This document shows positions 24,780-36,439 of a stretch of DNA of 64,000 nt, piece after piece. The position numbers and the translations under genes were made by a program. This stretch comes from Vanilla planifolia. Taxonomy: Eukaryota > Streptophyta > Magnoliopsida > Asparagales > Orchidaceae. The number at the start of each line of letters is the position of its first letter. Position 1 is the first letter of the stretch. The notes beneath the pieces are model-generated. The model made no database searches. It was not told where the DNA came from and saw nothing but the letters and a program-made list of their open reading frames with translations. Location of the stretch: assembly GCA_023846275.1 (NCBI GenBank), contig CM043870.1:10673527-10737526 (forward strand), in the 5' to 3' direction.

Positions 24780-25285
24780 AAGTTTTATTGAATTGAGAGA
24801 TCTTGATTTATGGGATATTACTGATAATATTTTTAAATTTTGTTTTAAAATGATAGTACTTAGAGTTCAAATAAATTTTACAAGTTTGAATATCCTTTAT
24901 TGTGGTCTCTCGATTACATAATTTAATAAGATCATGAATCTCAAATATGCCCCTTAAGTTTGTGTGAAGCGAGAAGTTAGTCATGAAGCGACTATCTAAA
25001 ATGTCTAAATTTAAAAACATGAATAAAGGAGAGAATTAAAAACATGATTACTAAATTAACTAATATTGTTAATATTCTCTTTGATCTTGGTAGTATATTT
25101 TCTAATGTTGAGTAGGTGTGGAAGATACATTGTGCGTTGTCTAAAGAGTTTGATTCTTTTTTAATTGCACTCAAAGCCTCCAAAAACGTGAACCATCTTA
25201 TCTTGGATGAACTCCATAAGGGTTTCATTCATAACTTGTTACAACTAAATAAAAATTATAAATTTTTATAAACAAATAGAACACT
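24780..25285 (+). pseudogene. gag: Ty1/copia gag, N-terminal half
   Basis: Legible words in order are LDLWDI (from 24,800), NILYCGLSIT-FNKIMNLK (near 24,890-24,950), EVSHEATI, LTNIVNILFDLGSIFSNVEQV (25,050-25,115), ALSKEFDSFLIALKASKNVN and ILDELHKGF (25,205). This is the UBN2/retrotran_gag pattern of Tork/SIRE-type copia proteins (ELWDI, NAL-C-LS--EF-RI, EVTHEG, F--I-N-L-LGK---N-E-V-KIL-SLP, I-EAK-L--L-L-EL-G). The reading stops in mid-protein at about 25,285. The matching C-terminal part lies at 30,355-31,480. Confidence 0.8.
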
Positions 25286-25289
25286 ACAT

Positions 25290-26343
25290 ATGGTTACATT
25301 ATGGTTCCTTTATTTATAATCTAGTTCATGATCTATGACAAATTTGGACCTCCACCATCTTAGGCTCTATTAGATTAGTTTATTATCTTCCTCTTCATGT
25401 AGCCTATCTTGCATTAATCCACCCCACTACACCTCACTATGAAAAACAATGTCTATAGAGTTGTATTATTTTTAATCATCATTGGGATTAATACTAATAT
25501 GTATAAGTCTTCATTATGAGTAGAACCTGAATGAGGGATGTTCCTTAAAAGTACATATAAAAATTGAGAGAAATAAAATAACTTTCATGAATAATATTAG
25601 ATAAAATGTAATCAAAATACATTGATAAAGAGATATTTTTGACATATTCATCACAATTTCCTCTATTAGAGTTTGCCTCTAATTCTTTTTCTTTAACTAG
25701 TTTTCTATTAATTAGAGAAAACTAAACATTAAATACATTTTGTCAAAGAATATATAGAGGAAAATATAAAACATGTTTGGTAGTACTCATGTTCTTATAA
25801 TTAAAAACACATATTTTGAAAAGTGGAAGAGCACAAGCCCTTGGGTAAGTGCATAACAATAATTAGTCACTTGCATTAAATTCTTTATGCAACCCAATTT
25901 GTCTCACTAATTTAGCAACATAGACTTATTAAACCCATCCAATTAAATGAACTACATAGAAAGATCTCAATTAGAAGTTGTGCATGAGCAATAAGCAGTG
26001 TGTGAGATCAATCATGGGAATCGGGCTACAATTATTATGGAAACGTCAAACTCACTATATGGGATTGATTTTAAAGGTTTTAGAAATGGTCCACAATATG
26101 AGTTTATACAATGGTATGTCTACAACCTAATGCCCATTATTTGGTCATATTTTTATTAAAGGTTATAACAATTGTAACTTTAAAGAGATAATCTTACCTT
26201 AAATAATCATTGCCTAAAGTTTTGGGTGGACCAATTGAATGTTCTCTTATTAAGATTAAGTTTATGTCTACTTATAAATGAGAATAAGAAATTATCTTTA
26301 AGAAGAATGAAATGAGGAAAATGGTGGAATTGCTTAAATTTGT
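25290..26343. other. Unassigned stretch
   Basis: Nothing recognised; it lies between the broken copia gag and the LINE that starts near 26,344, so it may be LINE 5' UTR or older sequence. Confidence 0.4.
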
Positions 26344-26760
26344 GTTGATAGAAAACTTTTTTTAGTAGGCCTATTATAGATGCAATAAGAAAGCATTCAA
26401 TAGAATTAGTTTTCAAAGAGAGGCAAAAATTGGATCAATAGAAAGCAAGCATGTACTACTTAGACTTGAGAAAGGAGGAAAACCTTTTTTGCTATTGGCA
26501 TAGATTATAGAACGTAGCAAACTTTTAAATTTTAATTTTTAAGTGGAATATCAAATTTCATCTAAACATTGAACCATCTTTAGCACCTATTTGGGCACCT
26601 TTAAAGCATCTACTCATTCATACATTTAACAAGATAGCTTTATATTCCATAGCTTCTATAATTGGAAAATCACCAAAGGTGGATGTTGCTACATTGAATT
26701 TAACTCAGCCTAACATAGCTAGAGTTCCCCTACCTATAAAGAAGAACCAAAAATTATTTT
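26344..26760 (+). pseudogene. LINE ORF1, DUF4283 domain, first copy
   Basis: Words such as REAKIGSIESKHVLLRLEKGG, KWNIKFHLNIEPSLAPIWAPL, HTFNKIALYSIASIIGKSPKVDVATLNLTQPNIARV match the DUF4283 domain of plant LINE ORF1 proteins (nucleic-acid binding). The best frame is open over about 26,545-26,750. Confidence 0.75.
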
Positions 26761-26805
26761 CATGGAGGATTAATCAAGAATACGATGGAATCATTTAAAC
26801 TAGCA

Positions 26806-27240
26806 CTAATAGGAAAAATTTTCTTTGGTAGGCCTAGTATGGCTAAAATAATAATCAATTTTTGAAGCCAGGTAAAAATCAAATCATTAGATATTAGGCA
26901 CGTACTTCTTAGATTTTAGAAGCTGGAAGGCTTTCTCCATTGTTGGCTACAAAGACCATGGAATGTAGTAGACTATCAAATGCAAATTTTTAAGCGGAAT
27001 CTATAATTTTATCCAAATATTGAACCATCTCTGCCACCTATTTGGGTATCTTTAGGGCATCTACACAATCATCAATTTAAAAAGACAACTTCATATTCTA
27101 TAGCTTCTATTATTTGAAACCCACTTATGGTAGAAGCTATTACATTGAATTTAACTTGGCCAAACATAGCTAAAGTTTGTGTGGAAGGGAAGCTATTTGA
27201 ATGGTTTTTGGTAGAAGATTTAGAATGACAATTTTCCATT
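26806..27240 (+). pseudogene. LINE ORF1, DUF4283 domain, second copy
   Basis: A second, diverged copy of the segment above: RKNFLW at the start, then NIEPSLPPIWVSLGHL, SYSIASIIW, LTWPNIAKVCVEGKLFEWF. The two copies lie about 460 bases apart and align along their length by eye. The second continues into the rest of the element. Confidence 0.75.
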
Positions 27241-27879
27241 TTATTTCATCAATTATAGTAAATGGGTACATTCATCAACAAATTACAAATATAGTACAAT
27301 AAAAGTAGATACACAAACTATCATAAAAGAAACTAATCATCTTATCATTTAGAGGGAACAAGTAGAACACAATGATAAATTTGGCAAGATATGGACATAA
27401 CAACATTTGAACGTGATGGTCATGCAATTTTAAAGGACATAGAGAATGTTACACAATCTCAAAGTCCTTTAAAATATAAGAACAACCATAATCATAATAC
27501 TTTGTAGATTGATTTCAACACTTGAGCAAGGATAAAGGCAAATTCAAGAGGGCAAATAATGTGAGGATAATAATATAAAGAAAATTTTCTAATGACTATG
27601 CAATAAATTAGAAAGGCTTTAGGAGAAAGAAGCATGGGTTGGTGTTGAATTCTTAAACCCATCATGAACAAAACCAAAAAAACAAAACTAGTCCTTTAGG
27701 TGTTAAAGGATTTTAGTAATGCATTTCATCAGAGAGCAATTAAGTTAAGATTAATCATGCACAAACAAGATAATTTCACCCCCATTCTAGACAAGATAAC
27801 AAAAATGGAAAGCAACAAGCCTGAAGGAATGTTGCAGATGCTCAAAAGCAATACAAATTATAGATCAATCACTAATTAA

Positions 27880-28500
27880 TGGATAAAAAATTTATGGAAT
27901 ATAAAAGGAGTTATGAATGCAAAAACAATTTCTTGCCTCAAATGTATAATTTGGACCAATAATATAACATTAGTTGGTCAACTTGCACCAATGGCTCAAA
28001 AGGAGAAGCCTCTTGGTTTAGCATCTTCTTTGGGCTTCCCTAATTGCATTGGAAATTTATCCAATAAAATTTTGATATTATGAAAATATAATTTGTAATA
28101 TGATAGAATTGATGATGATGAGTAATGCATTCACCTACATATCATAATCTTTAGAAGTTAATTATACAAAAGGAAACAAAGAAGAACACTATAGAATAGA
28201 TTAATACTGATTATGGTGAATGAAAATGGCCCATTGTTAGTGAGGGGAGATTTTAATGCAATTTCTTACATGAATGCATACAAAGGATCTCCCACCCCAT
28301 CATTGACTACAACATATGAATTTATAGATTATATAAACCAATGTTGTCTAAAACATCTTCCTTTTTTAGGCTTTCCCTTTATATTGGTTGGTAGAAGAAA
28401 AGAAAAATAGCTTTGGAAGAGACTAGACATATGCTAGTAAATAAGGATTGGATGGATCTCAATCCAACTATAATGGCTCAACACCTATTTAGGATGTGGT
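27880..28500 (+). pseudogene. LINE endonuclease domain
   Basis: The APE-type endonuclease reads LWNIKGVMNAKTISCLK, then APMAQKEKPLGLASSLGF, GNLSNKI, LVRGDFNAI (28,240-28,263; the GDFN motif of the active site is intact), YEFIDYINQCCLKHLPFLG and finally MLVNKDWM and RMWSNHCLITV, where SDH is expected (SNH here). It nicks target DNA in L1-type retrotransposition. The frame 28,213-28,410 is open, but the domain as a whole is broken. Confidence 0.82.
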
Positions 28501-29099
28501 CTAACCATTGTTTGATTACCGTTACAAACATCCTACAGTTTAGGATATTTTCCCTAAATAGTTTAGGATTCAAAATATGTGGACAATACATCCAACTTTT
28601 CACAACGTAGTGGAAAATAATTGGGCATTTCCAACTCATCAATCAAGCATGTCAATATTAGCATTTAAGTTAATAAGATTGAAAGAATGTCTTAAGGAGT
28701 TCAACAAAAAAAATTTGGTGACATCTTTGAAGCCACCAAAAGAGCAAAAGAAATGGTGAAGTTCAAAGAAAAGAAGTTTTAGGAGATTCAAGTAGTGGAA
28801 GATGGGATGAGCTTAAATAAAGCAAATCATGGACGAAAAAAATAAAGAAATATATTATGGACAAAAAGCTGGAACCAAGTGGTTAAAGGAAGGATAGAGA
28901 AATACCATATTCTTTCATGATTTAGTGAAGGAGAAAAGTCATAGCTCAACATTATTGAGCTTAACGTTTCAAACAGTATCAGGTTTTGAATAAATACAAC
29001 AACCAATAAAATGATTCTTCTAAGCTCTACTATTTGAGAGAAAGGTAAATTATGATTAAGAAATATTAAGCAATATACCTTAGTTGATTATCGAGGAAA

Positions 29100-29970
29100 A
29101 GAACCAACTCTTTGTATAAAAGGCTAAATTGGAAGAGGTCAAACGAGTAGTTTTTCAAATAGTTAAGGATAATGCATCTTGACCAGTTGGGTTTAATGTC
29201 TATTCTTTTTTACCAAGTCTTAGGATATCATTACTTTGGAGATTTTGGTTGGTATAATAGATTTCATTGCTAAAAATACTATACTTAGAGGGATTGCCAG
29301 TGCTGACATAGTTCTCATTCCAACAACTCATAACCCTATATCATTTAAAGACTTTAGAGCAATATGTGTATACAATTTCTCTAAAAGATATTATGCAAGA
29401 TGCTACATAATAGACTACATTTTGTTCTACCAAATATTATTTCTCCTAAATAAGTTGGGTTTAAAAAAGAAGATAAATTATTGAGAATATACTCATTGCT
29501 CAGAAACTTATGGGTTCACCTAATAAGAAAATCAGAGGAAAAAACTATATTTTTAAAATGGAAATAAAAATGTGTTTGACAATATATCTTGGGAAAGTTT
29601 CAAAAAAAATCTCACAAAATTCTAATTCTTAGCCTGCTCCAAAGCTTGATCAGTAATATCACAAAAAGTTCATAGCTATTTATAATGATTAATAACTCAC
29701 TTAATGATTACTTCCAACTAGTAAAAGGACTACAACAAGCTAACCTAATTTCTTAATTGCTCTTTATTATAGCAATGGAGGTACCCGATAGAGTATTATA
29801 GAAATAATCTGAGAAAGGAAAATACTTTCATAGTAAGAGGCTGTCCTTTAGAAACTAATTTATGCTATGTTGATGAACTTATAAATGTGCAAATTCTATA
29901 TTACTAGATCAATGAAGATATTGATTATTAAAAAGATAGGAGAGGACATAGGATTTAATAGTGCTCTCCA
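29100..29970 (+). pseudogene. LINE reverse transcriptase
   Basis: DNASX..GFNVYSFLPS (PGPDGFN region), SADIVLIPTTHNPISFKDFRAI (29,300-29,370), LNKLGL (29,446-29,463; SxxQxGF region), and YVDE at 29,866-29,877 where the catalytic YADD stands. Many stops in between. The same YVDE occurs in the LINE at 39.4-43.3 kb. Confidence 0.78.
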
Positions 29971-30354
29971 ATGGTAGAAAGGAAACAATTTACCTCTAGT
30001 AATTAATTGAAAAATTACAAAACAAGATGGCAAGAATTCAATTTAAAGTGATATTTTAGTAGGGTTGTATTGAGGGAAAGGATTCCTAAGAGAATATCCA
30101 ACTCTATTTATTTTGTTGAACTACTTTCACTTGTGTAATCATTTTGGATATATCTCTTTTATTTAATGTAAAGTGTTTTTGTACATGAAAAGATGCTTTT
30201 AAAACTTTTATTATGAAATAGATTCTAACTTGTGGTTTATATTTAAACAACCTTATATCGTTTTCAAAGATTCAAGTGATAGTTCTTGAATAATTGTGTT
30301 TCAATACTTCGTTTGAACAAATTGTTTTAATAATATGTAGTTTAACTACTTGCT

Positions 30355-31480
30355 TTGAAGTGTTGTAGGAGTTTGATGACATATTTGATGAGACATTGGC
30401 TGATCTTCCTAATAAAGTCAAGTAGGAGAAACAAAAGTAAAAGAAGGAATATCATTGGTAACTCATTTCAAGCCCTTCTGATGCAAGACATTCAGATAAG
30501 TGTACAAAATCTCTATCTAGTTCTAAAAACTATATATCCAATTCTAGTGATGAATTATCTAAATTTTTTGATGAGTTAGCTAAATAGCATAAGAAATTAA
30601 TCAATATATATGTATACCATCCTTAAAAATCTTTGTATTGAACATGAAAATAAAATAATTTATTTATAGAAGCAATGTGACAATCTTGAAGAGTAGAATA
30701 AAGCTTAAAGAACATATCTCAACAATTGTCAAGTTGAACGAATCAAGCATTGAAAATGACTCTTTGTTGCTTGAACATGTTTCATGTATTAATTCTCTAA
30801 AATTAAAAAATACAATGCTTAAAGATAGAAGGTTTTTATCGAAAAAAGATAACCAAATTTTCTATGATTGAAAAGGAACTAAATGAGTTGAAAGAAAAAT
30901 TTATTAGTTTACCATCTCAAGTTTCTTCTTCAACTCAATTATTTACGCAAGTGTCATGTCATGTTTTATCATATGACCATGTGAAAAGAGGTAATGTTCA
31001 TTTATGTGATGATTTTGGATTGGAAATATCATATTTTCATATGAGTAATGCATCACAAATTACTTCTTTGTATACATTTCATACTTATGCTAAATCCAAT
31101 ATTGTATGCAATTATTAAGATAATTATGCATATATCTCTTTTAATTGCCTAATTAGGAAGTCCATTGAATTGAAAAGAAATAAATATCAATGGATTCCTA
31201 GAGGAACTTATGTGAAAAATGTATCTACCACTCATAAACCTAAGAAGGTCTAGGCTCCTAAGTTTAAAGCAAAGGTAGTTGTGTAGGTGTGTCTCCATAA
31301 AAAGGGACCTACGGAGACAACCCTTTGTTCTTGAGTTTTGTGTGGCACACTTGACAAAATTTGTGATTATAAGTGGTTTTGGTGCTTTCTTTAATGATAA
31401 TAACAAGCATTGCATAAAATTTATATTACAAACTTTGCTAAATTATGTAGGATTTATTGATAGAAGTATGTGACAAATTT
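30355..31480 (+). pseudogene. gag: Ty1/copia gag C-terminal part, zinc-knuckle linker and protease remnant
   Basis: The reading runs through an acidic/coiled-coil region (NSSDELSKFFDELAK, then KQCDNLEEQNKALKEHIST and SLLLEHVSCINSLKLKN, 30,677-30,860) and a second coil at 30,864-31,000. It ends with the basic segment RNKYQWIPRGTYVKN (31,165-31,225) that precedes the protease in Sirevirus-like copia elements. A damaged protease follows (31,320-31,420: TKFVIISGFGAFFNDNN). It probably belongs to the element whose gag start is at 24.8 kb, the LINE at 26.3-30.1 kb having split it. This is inferred from order, strand and family. Confidence 0.65.
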
Positions 31481-31489
31481 TATCATTCA

Positions 31490-32211
31490 AGTTACAGGAA
31501 ATGTAAAAGTTTCTATTAATGTTGCTTTTATTTGATAAATTGATTAGGCAATGAATAATTTTGATAAAGGTGTATGATTTAGGATAAAACAAATCCTTTT
31601 TTTATGATATTATTAATAGGAAGTACAAGTGATTACATAGAAAAATTGACAATAATAATGAATTAGATAGATATGATCTTGATCTCATACAAATATAACT
31701 AGAAAAGCTAGCTTTGAGTATTGTGATTGAATTTTTTATGGTTTGTATGCATAAAGTTATGTCATCATGCACTAAGTCATGCCATCATTGTTTAACAATG
31801 AGAGAGTAAAGCAACATATTATCATGTGCATTGTTAATATTTTCAACATTTAAATGAGCATTTTGAGTCATCTTATATGATCTTTTGAAGATCTTTCATT
31901 TTTTTCATCTACTTCATTCTTAGTTTGTTCTCATTTTTGTTCATCTTATTGGGTAACATCTATTACATCATTTAGCTTTTATGTCGTATAGATTCATAAG
32001 TTAATGGTATAATTTTTATAAGCATTATGCTTTTTGTAAGTGTAGTAATAATCATAAATCTTTTGTAATTGTTATCCATGTAAAGTTTTACCCCTACCTA
32101 TGTTTTCAAATGAGTGTTGTTTGTAAGATTTACTCTTATTAGTAGTGATAAAAAGGAGTTAATAGTTAGTAAAAGTCTAGTTAGGTCAACTGAGGATAGA
32201 TGTAGACCAAG
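31490..32211. other. Unassigned stretch
   Basis: No domain recognised between the copia protease remnant and the Ty3 LTR that starts at 32,212. Confidence 0.4.
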
Positions 32212-32961
32212 TGATGTAGGACAAGAACAAGCAATTGATCATAAATATAAAGATCATGAAGTACATAAAGAGAAGTACAATTTTTGTTTAAATTATATAA
32301 CAAAAGTATTTGTCATAGGCTCATCACATAAACCATGATAATGAGAGCTAGTCATGACCTAATAGAATTAGTGATAGATTATTCAAGGAAGAATAAAATC
32401 ATGAACTATACTAACTCAATTTTCTTTTTCTACTCCAAAATAAAGCCTCTAAAAACGTTAGGTAGTTAGAGGTGTAAAATCAAAGTGGTGAAAGATTGGC
32501 GCATGATAGGTGACTCATGATAGATGACACTTGTTAGGTGGTGTATGAATAAAAATATTCAAAAAATTCAAAGATATTAATAAGAATCTTTAAGAAGTAA
32601 ATATAAATCATGATTCTTTGAAAAGAATTATATGGGCCTAGAAGTCTCCAAGATGTAGTAGGAGACTTCTTTTGTATTAAATAATTACTTATAATCTTTT
32701 GTTAAAGGACTTTTCATGAATGGATGAATGGTAAATTAGTTTTGACAAAAGAAAGTGCATTGCTTTATGGCTTTAGTGTTTGCGTTGGCTTGATGATCTT
32801 CTCTTGGGTTTACTTTGGTGAGTAGATTCTTATTATCTTTTTTTTATCTTATAAACTCTACTTCTCTTTATTTAGACCCTTTTATAAAACTTTTCATTCC
32901 ATTTAACTCAAAATCTTATTTCATTTCATCCCACAACCTAATCTCCTCTCTAACTATATCA
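32212..32961 (+). repeat. LTR, first copy
   Basis: Starts TGATGTAGGACAAG and ends ACTATATCA just before the primer site. Aligns throughout with 33,704-34,433 (for example CTAGTCATGACCTAAT, AGTGCATTGCTTT, CTTCTCTTGGGTTTACTTTG). Confidence 0.85.
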
Positions 32962-32979
32962 TTTGGTATCAAAGAGAAG
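32962..32979 (+). promoter_or_regulatory. Primer binding site (initiator tRNA-Met), first copy
   Basis: TTTGGTATCAAAGAGAAG, matching TGGTATCAGAG with one change. Confidence 0.75.
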
Positions 32980-33069
32980 GTCCTCACTATTTTCTTAGAA
33001 AAATAGAGCACCATGAAGAAAAGTAGGAGATCCCAATAGCCTCATCAAATTGAGGTTTGAATTTTAAAA

Positions 33070-33510
33070 CTTCACTATTCATTAAGCTCACTTAAACAAA
33101 TGACATCTAGAGTAATAAGAAAGGAGTAAATTGAAAGCTTGTCAAATTTAATACAAAATGTGTTTCAAGTGACAAATCAATGATGAGAAAAAAGGCAAGA
33201 AGACTTGCAAATTGTCATGTACAAAATGAAATATCAATTCTAAAATTGGAGAATTGGCTTACAAACCTACATTTAAACTCTTCAATATCTCTTATTGAAG
33301 ATGTTCAACAAGTGAAAGAGATTCAACTTGATTTAAGATGTGTTGACATAAATGCTTTTGTGTTTTCTAAGGATATTTCTATTGTTGTAGTATTCAACAC
33401 GAAAGATAAACAATCACACAAAGTAAATTTTAAATATTACGATTCACAAACTAATAGTTATGTGGGTCATTTAAGAAAACATTTGCAATTATCGATATAG
33501 GCAAACATTT
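33070..33510 (+). pseudogene. gag: Ty3 gag N-terminal part, first copy
   Basis: Corresponds to 34,568-34,990. The open frame 33,180-33,500 (106 codons) begins inside gag: coiled-coil-like start, then SSISLIEDVQQVKEIQLD, DINAFVFSKDISIVVVFN. A stop at 33,180 (ATCAATGATGAG) separates it from the expected start near 33,100 (ATGACATCTAGAGTAATAAG). The rest of gag is deleted. Confidence 0.7.
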
Positions 33511-33703
33511 TAGATGGTGATGTTTTCAATAATGAAATTTTGAGTTTAAATTATTCATACTATACTAAAAGATGCTTAAATAAGCCAACCATTGATGATA
33601 TATGGTGCACAAATCATGAATATGTCAAGTCAAAATCAAAATTTATGGAAGACTACTTGTACCTCAACTCTATAGAGCAAAGTTTCTTTTGGAAGGGAGA
33701 GAA
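33511..33703 (+). pseudogene. 3' end of the element's coding region plus polypurine tract
   Basis: Contains a 60-codon frame (33,540-33,722) that runs into the LTR and the purine tract GGAAGGGAGAGAA (33,691-33,703) directly before it, which is where plus-strand priming occurs. The junction with gag just upstream marks the internal deletion. Confidence 0.55.
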
Positions 33704-34433
33704 TAGTATAGGACAAGAATAAGTGATTAATTATGAATATAAAAACCATGAAGTGCATGAAGAGCGTCTGTAATTTGAGCTAAAATTACGTAACAAATGT
33801 GTTTATCATAGACTCATCACATAAACCAAGATAAAGAGTGCTAGTCATGACCTAATGAAACTAATCATAAGCTAATCAAGGAGGAATAAATTAAGAAATC
33901 ATGGACTTTATTAACTCAATCTCCTTTTTTAATCCAAAATAAAGCTTCTGGAGAAGTTAGATAATTAGAAGTAAGTCATTAAAGGTAGTAGATAACTCAT
34001 GGTAGGTGACTCATGATAAGTGATATATAACAGGTGATACATTGAGAAAAGTATTTAAAATATTAAAATATATGAATTAAAGCCTTTAAGAAGTCAGTAA
34101 AATCATACTTTTATATAGGTATGAAAGTTTTTAAGAAGTAGGTAAAAAACTTCTTTTTGTATTAAAGAATTATTTGTAATCTTCCATTTAAAAGACTTTG
34201 AAGAATAGATGAATGGTCAATTTGTTGTGACTAAAGGAAGTGCATTGCTTTGTGGCTTGAGTGCCTAGTTGGTTTGGTGGCCTTCTCTTGGGTTTACTTT
34301 GGTAATTGAATTCTTATTTTCTTCTTTATCTTCTATACTCCTTTTCAATAAGCCCTTTTAAAAAGTTTATTTTATTTAACCCAAGCAATTATTTTATTTT
34401 GTCTCACACCAAATCTCCCCTCCATATATATCA
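33704..34433 (+). repeat. LTR, second copy
   Basis: Starts TAGTATAGGACAAG (first copy TGATGTAGGACAAG) and ends CATATATATCA before the second primer site. Confidence 0.85.
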
Positions 34434-34451
34434 TTTGGTATCAGAGAGAAG
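34434..34451 (+). promoter_or_regulatory. Primer binding site (initiator tRNA-Met), second copy
   Basis: TTTGGTATCAGAGAGAAG; the core TGGTATCAGAG is unchanged. Confidence 0.8.
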
Positions 34452-34567
34452 ATCCTCATTATTTTCTTTGAAGAATAAAGCACCTTGTTGAAAGAAGATC
34501 CCAATAGCTTCAATAAATTAAGATTTGATCATTAGTACTTCATTATTCATTAAACCTCATTAAGAAA

Positions 34568-35050
34568 ATGGCAACTAGTGTAACAAGAAAAGAACAAATC
34601 AAAAGCTTGTCAAATTTAGTACAAAAATTATTTCAAGTGACAAATCAATGACAATAAGAAATGCAAGAGGAATTACAAATTTTCAAGTATGAAATGAAAA
34701 AACAATTCCAAAATTGAAGAATTGGCCTAAAAACCCACATGCAGAGCTCTTCAATATCTCTTATTAATGATATTCAACAAGTCAAAGAGGTTCAACTCGA
34801 CAAGAGGTGTGGTGACGTAAATATTTTTGAATTTTCTAAGGACATGTTTATTGTTCTAATATTCAACACTAAATATGACTAACCACACTAAGTAAATTTT
34901 AAATATGATGATTTATATTCTAGGAGTTATGTAGGTGAGTCAAGGAAACAAATGCCATTATCAATACCAAAAGGTAAGGCTTGGTTAAATAATCACCATA
35001 GAAGATATGCAACCCATTACAATCCCACAAAAATTAAAAATGTTAAATAA
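34568..35050 (+). pseudogene. gag: Ty3 gag N-terminal part, second copy
   Basis: Starts ATGGCAACTAGTGTAACAAG and reads MATSVTRKEQIKSLSNLVQK, then a Gln/Lys-rich coil, SSISLINDIQQVKEVQLDKR, GDVNIFEFSKDM, with stops at TGA (34,650) and others. It continues to about 35,050 (ATHYNPTKIKN) and then loses similarity. Confidence 0.7.
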
Positions 35051-35060
35051 CTAAGACAAT

Positions 35061-35399
35061 AATTTAGGCAACATGTTGTTGCAGCATATTCTAAATTAAG
35101 AAGCCTCATTGATTTTGTTCAAAGAGTGATAGAGTTTTGAGTGAGTGATTTTGAATAGATTCACATATGAATCATAATTCTCTTTTAGAAAAGAGTATTT
35201 GTTTATATTTTAGTACTCAAAAGTTTGTATAATTTGATATAACTAATCTTAAAGATGTATTTCCATCTAAGATAATATAACATGAGAATTCAAGTTATGT
35301 ATAGTATTAACAACATTAGCTATTAATTCATATTTTTTATAAGCAGAAATAGGAGGAATAAGTGTATGCTTATTAAACATATAACTTTTTGAAGTGATC
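35061..35399. other. Unassigned stretch
   Basis: Nothing recognised; a transition between the plus-strand gag and the minus-strand integrase. Confidence 0.4.
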
Positions 35400-36330
35400 T
35401 CCACTTCACAATCATGGAAGTTCATCATCTTCCTTTATATGAAGGTGGTAGTCATTTGGCCCACAATGGCTTTAAAATGATAAAGTCCTCTTAGTTTGGA
35501 GCAAGCTTATTAAGACCTCTTGGCATCTAGATATCTCTCATTTCTTAACCAAGTTTGTAACTATGAGAGAACACTTTCCAATGTGCTCATTAAAGAATTT
35601 CTCTATATTTTTCGTTTTGTTTACATAGATATGCTTGTAATTCTTCTTTTCAATTAAATCAAGCTCAACCTTCAAAGTTTCTCATTTAACTAGTAAGCTA
35701 TATAAGTCATGGTCACCTTGAAGTTGATGAATTAGGAGTGTTGAGTGGTCAATTTCTAATGGGACCATTGCTTCAAATATGTAGTCTAAGCAGAATGGTC
35801 ATTTCCTTAATACTACAAAAAAGTGTGGTTTGATAGTCCCATAGTACACCATGAATCTTGCTAGCCAAAGCACCTTTTTTCCTTCGATGTAAGGCTTTAG
35901 GATCTTCAATAAGCTCTTATGTTTTGCCTCATCTTGGCCATATATTGAGGATAAGTTATAGATGTGTATTCATCTGACAATCATATCTTATAAAAGTCCT
36001 ATTCTTAAACTTGGAACATTATTGCATTATTAGTAACAATAGTTAGATGGACTCCAAATCTTTTGAAGATACCTATCCAATGAAAGCTATGTACATCAAC
36101 AATAATTCGAGAACAAGAGCATTAACCTTGATCCACTTGCAAAAATATTCAAAGTGATAAGGAGGAACTTTACTCCAACATTGGCCTTTAGGAATGGACC
36201 TAGGAAGTCCATGCCCTCTATTGAGAAGGGAAAAGAAATAATGATGGCTTTCATAATTATTGCTGGCTATCAAGGAAAAAGGAATGCCTACGTGTGATGT
36301 CAACTCTTGGTTTTACCCAAGTATCAGATA
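35400..36330 (-). pseudogene. Ty3/gypsy (Tat-like) integrase fragment, minus strand
   Basis: Read on the minus strand from 36,330: GFDFMGPFPKG-type start of the integrase core (near 36,200-36,150), ADALVLELL...FKRFGVHLTIVTNN (about 36,070-36,020), then a long damaged core. At the end (35,560-35,440) stands RGLNKLAPN-EDFIILKPL, equivalent to the GKLAPNWEGPF block after the core. Those words are typical of Tat/Ogre-type plant Ty3 elements. Integrase inserts the DNA copy into the genome. No upstream reverse transcriptase was found on this strand; a tandem repeat region stands there instead. Confidence 0.65.
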
Positions 36331-36439
36331 AATTCATCACCATCAATCAAATTATACAAACTAAGACATCATTTTTTAAATAACTTTATGCATTGGTTTT
36401 TCATTTATATAACTATTTTATTAAAGCTTAGCAGTATTA

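Larger units (their letters stand above)
26344..30110 (+). mobile_element. LINE (L1-type), near full length, with duplicated ORF1 segment
   Basis: In order, the element shows two copies of an ORF1 DUF4283-like segment (26,344-27,190), ORF1 tail, endonuclease (27,880-28,500), linker, and reverse transcriptase (29,100-29,970) with post-palm sequence to about 30,110. All are on the plus strand and all are broken. It sits between the two halves of a copia gag, which suggests insertion into that element. No poly(A) end or target-site duplication could be fixed. Confidence 0.75.
32212..35060 (+). mobile_element. Ty3/gypsy LTR-gag-LTR-gag tandem arrangement
   Basis: Two LTRs of about 740 bases in the same direction are each followed by an initiator tRNA-Met primer site and the start of the same gag. 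Between them lie only about 740 bases: gag N-terminal part plus a short segment ending in a polypurine tract, so pol is missing. The repeat of LTR plus 5' internal sequence is what recombination between LTRs of neighbouring copies, or template switching, would leave. No third LTR was found. Confidence 0.75.

Noticed and set aside
33180..33500. 106-codon plus-strand frame as a new protein
   Set aside because: It aligns with the gag start repeated at 34.57-34.99 kb behind an LTR and primer site, so it is a gag fragment.
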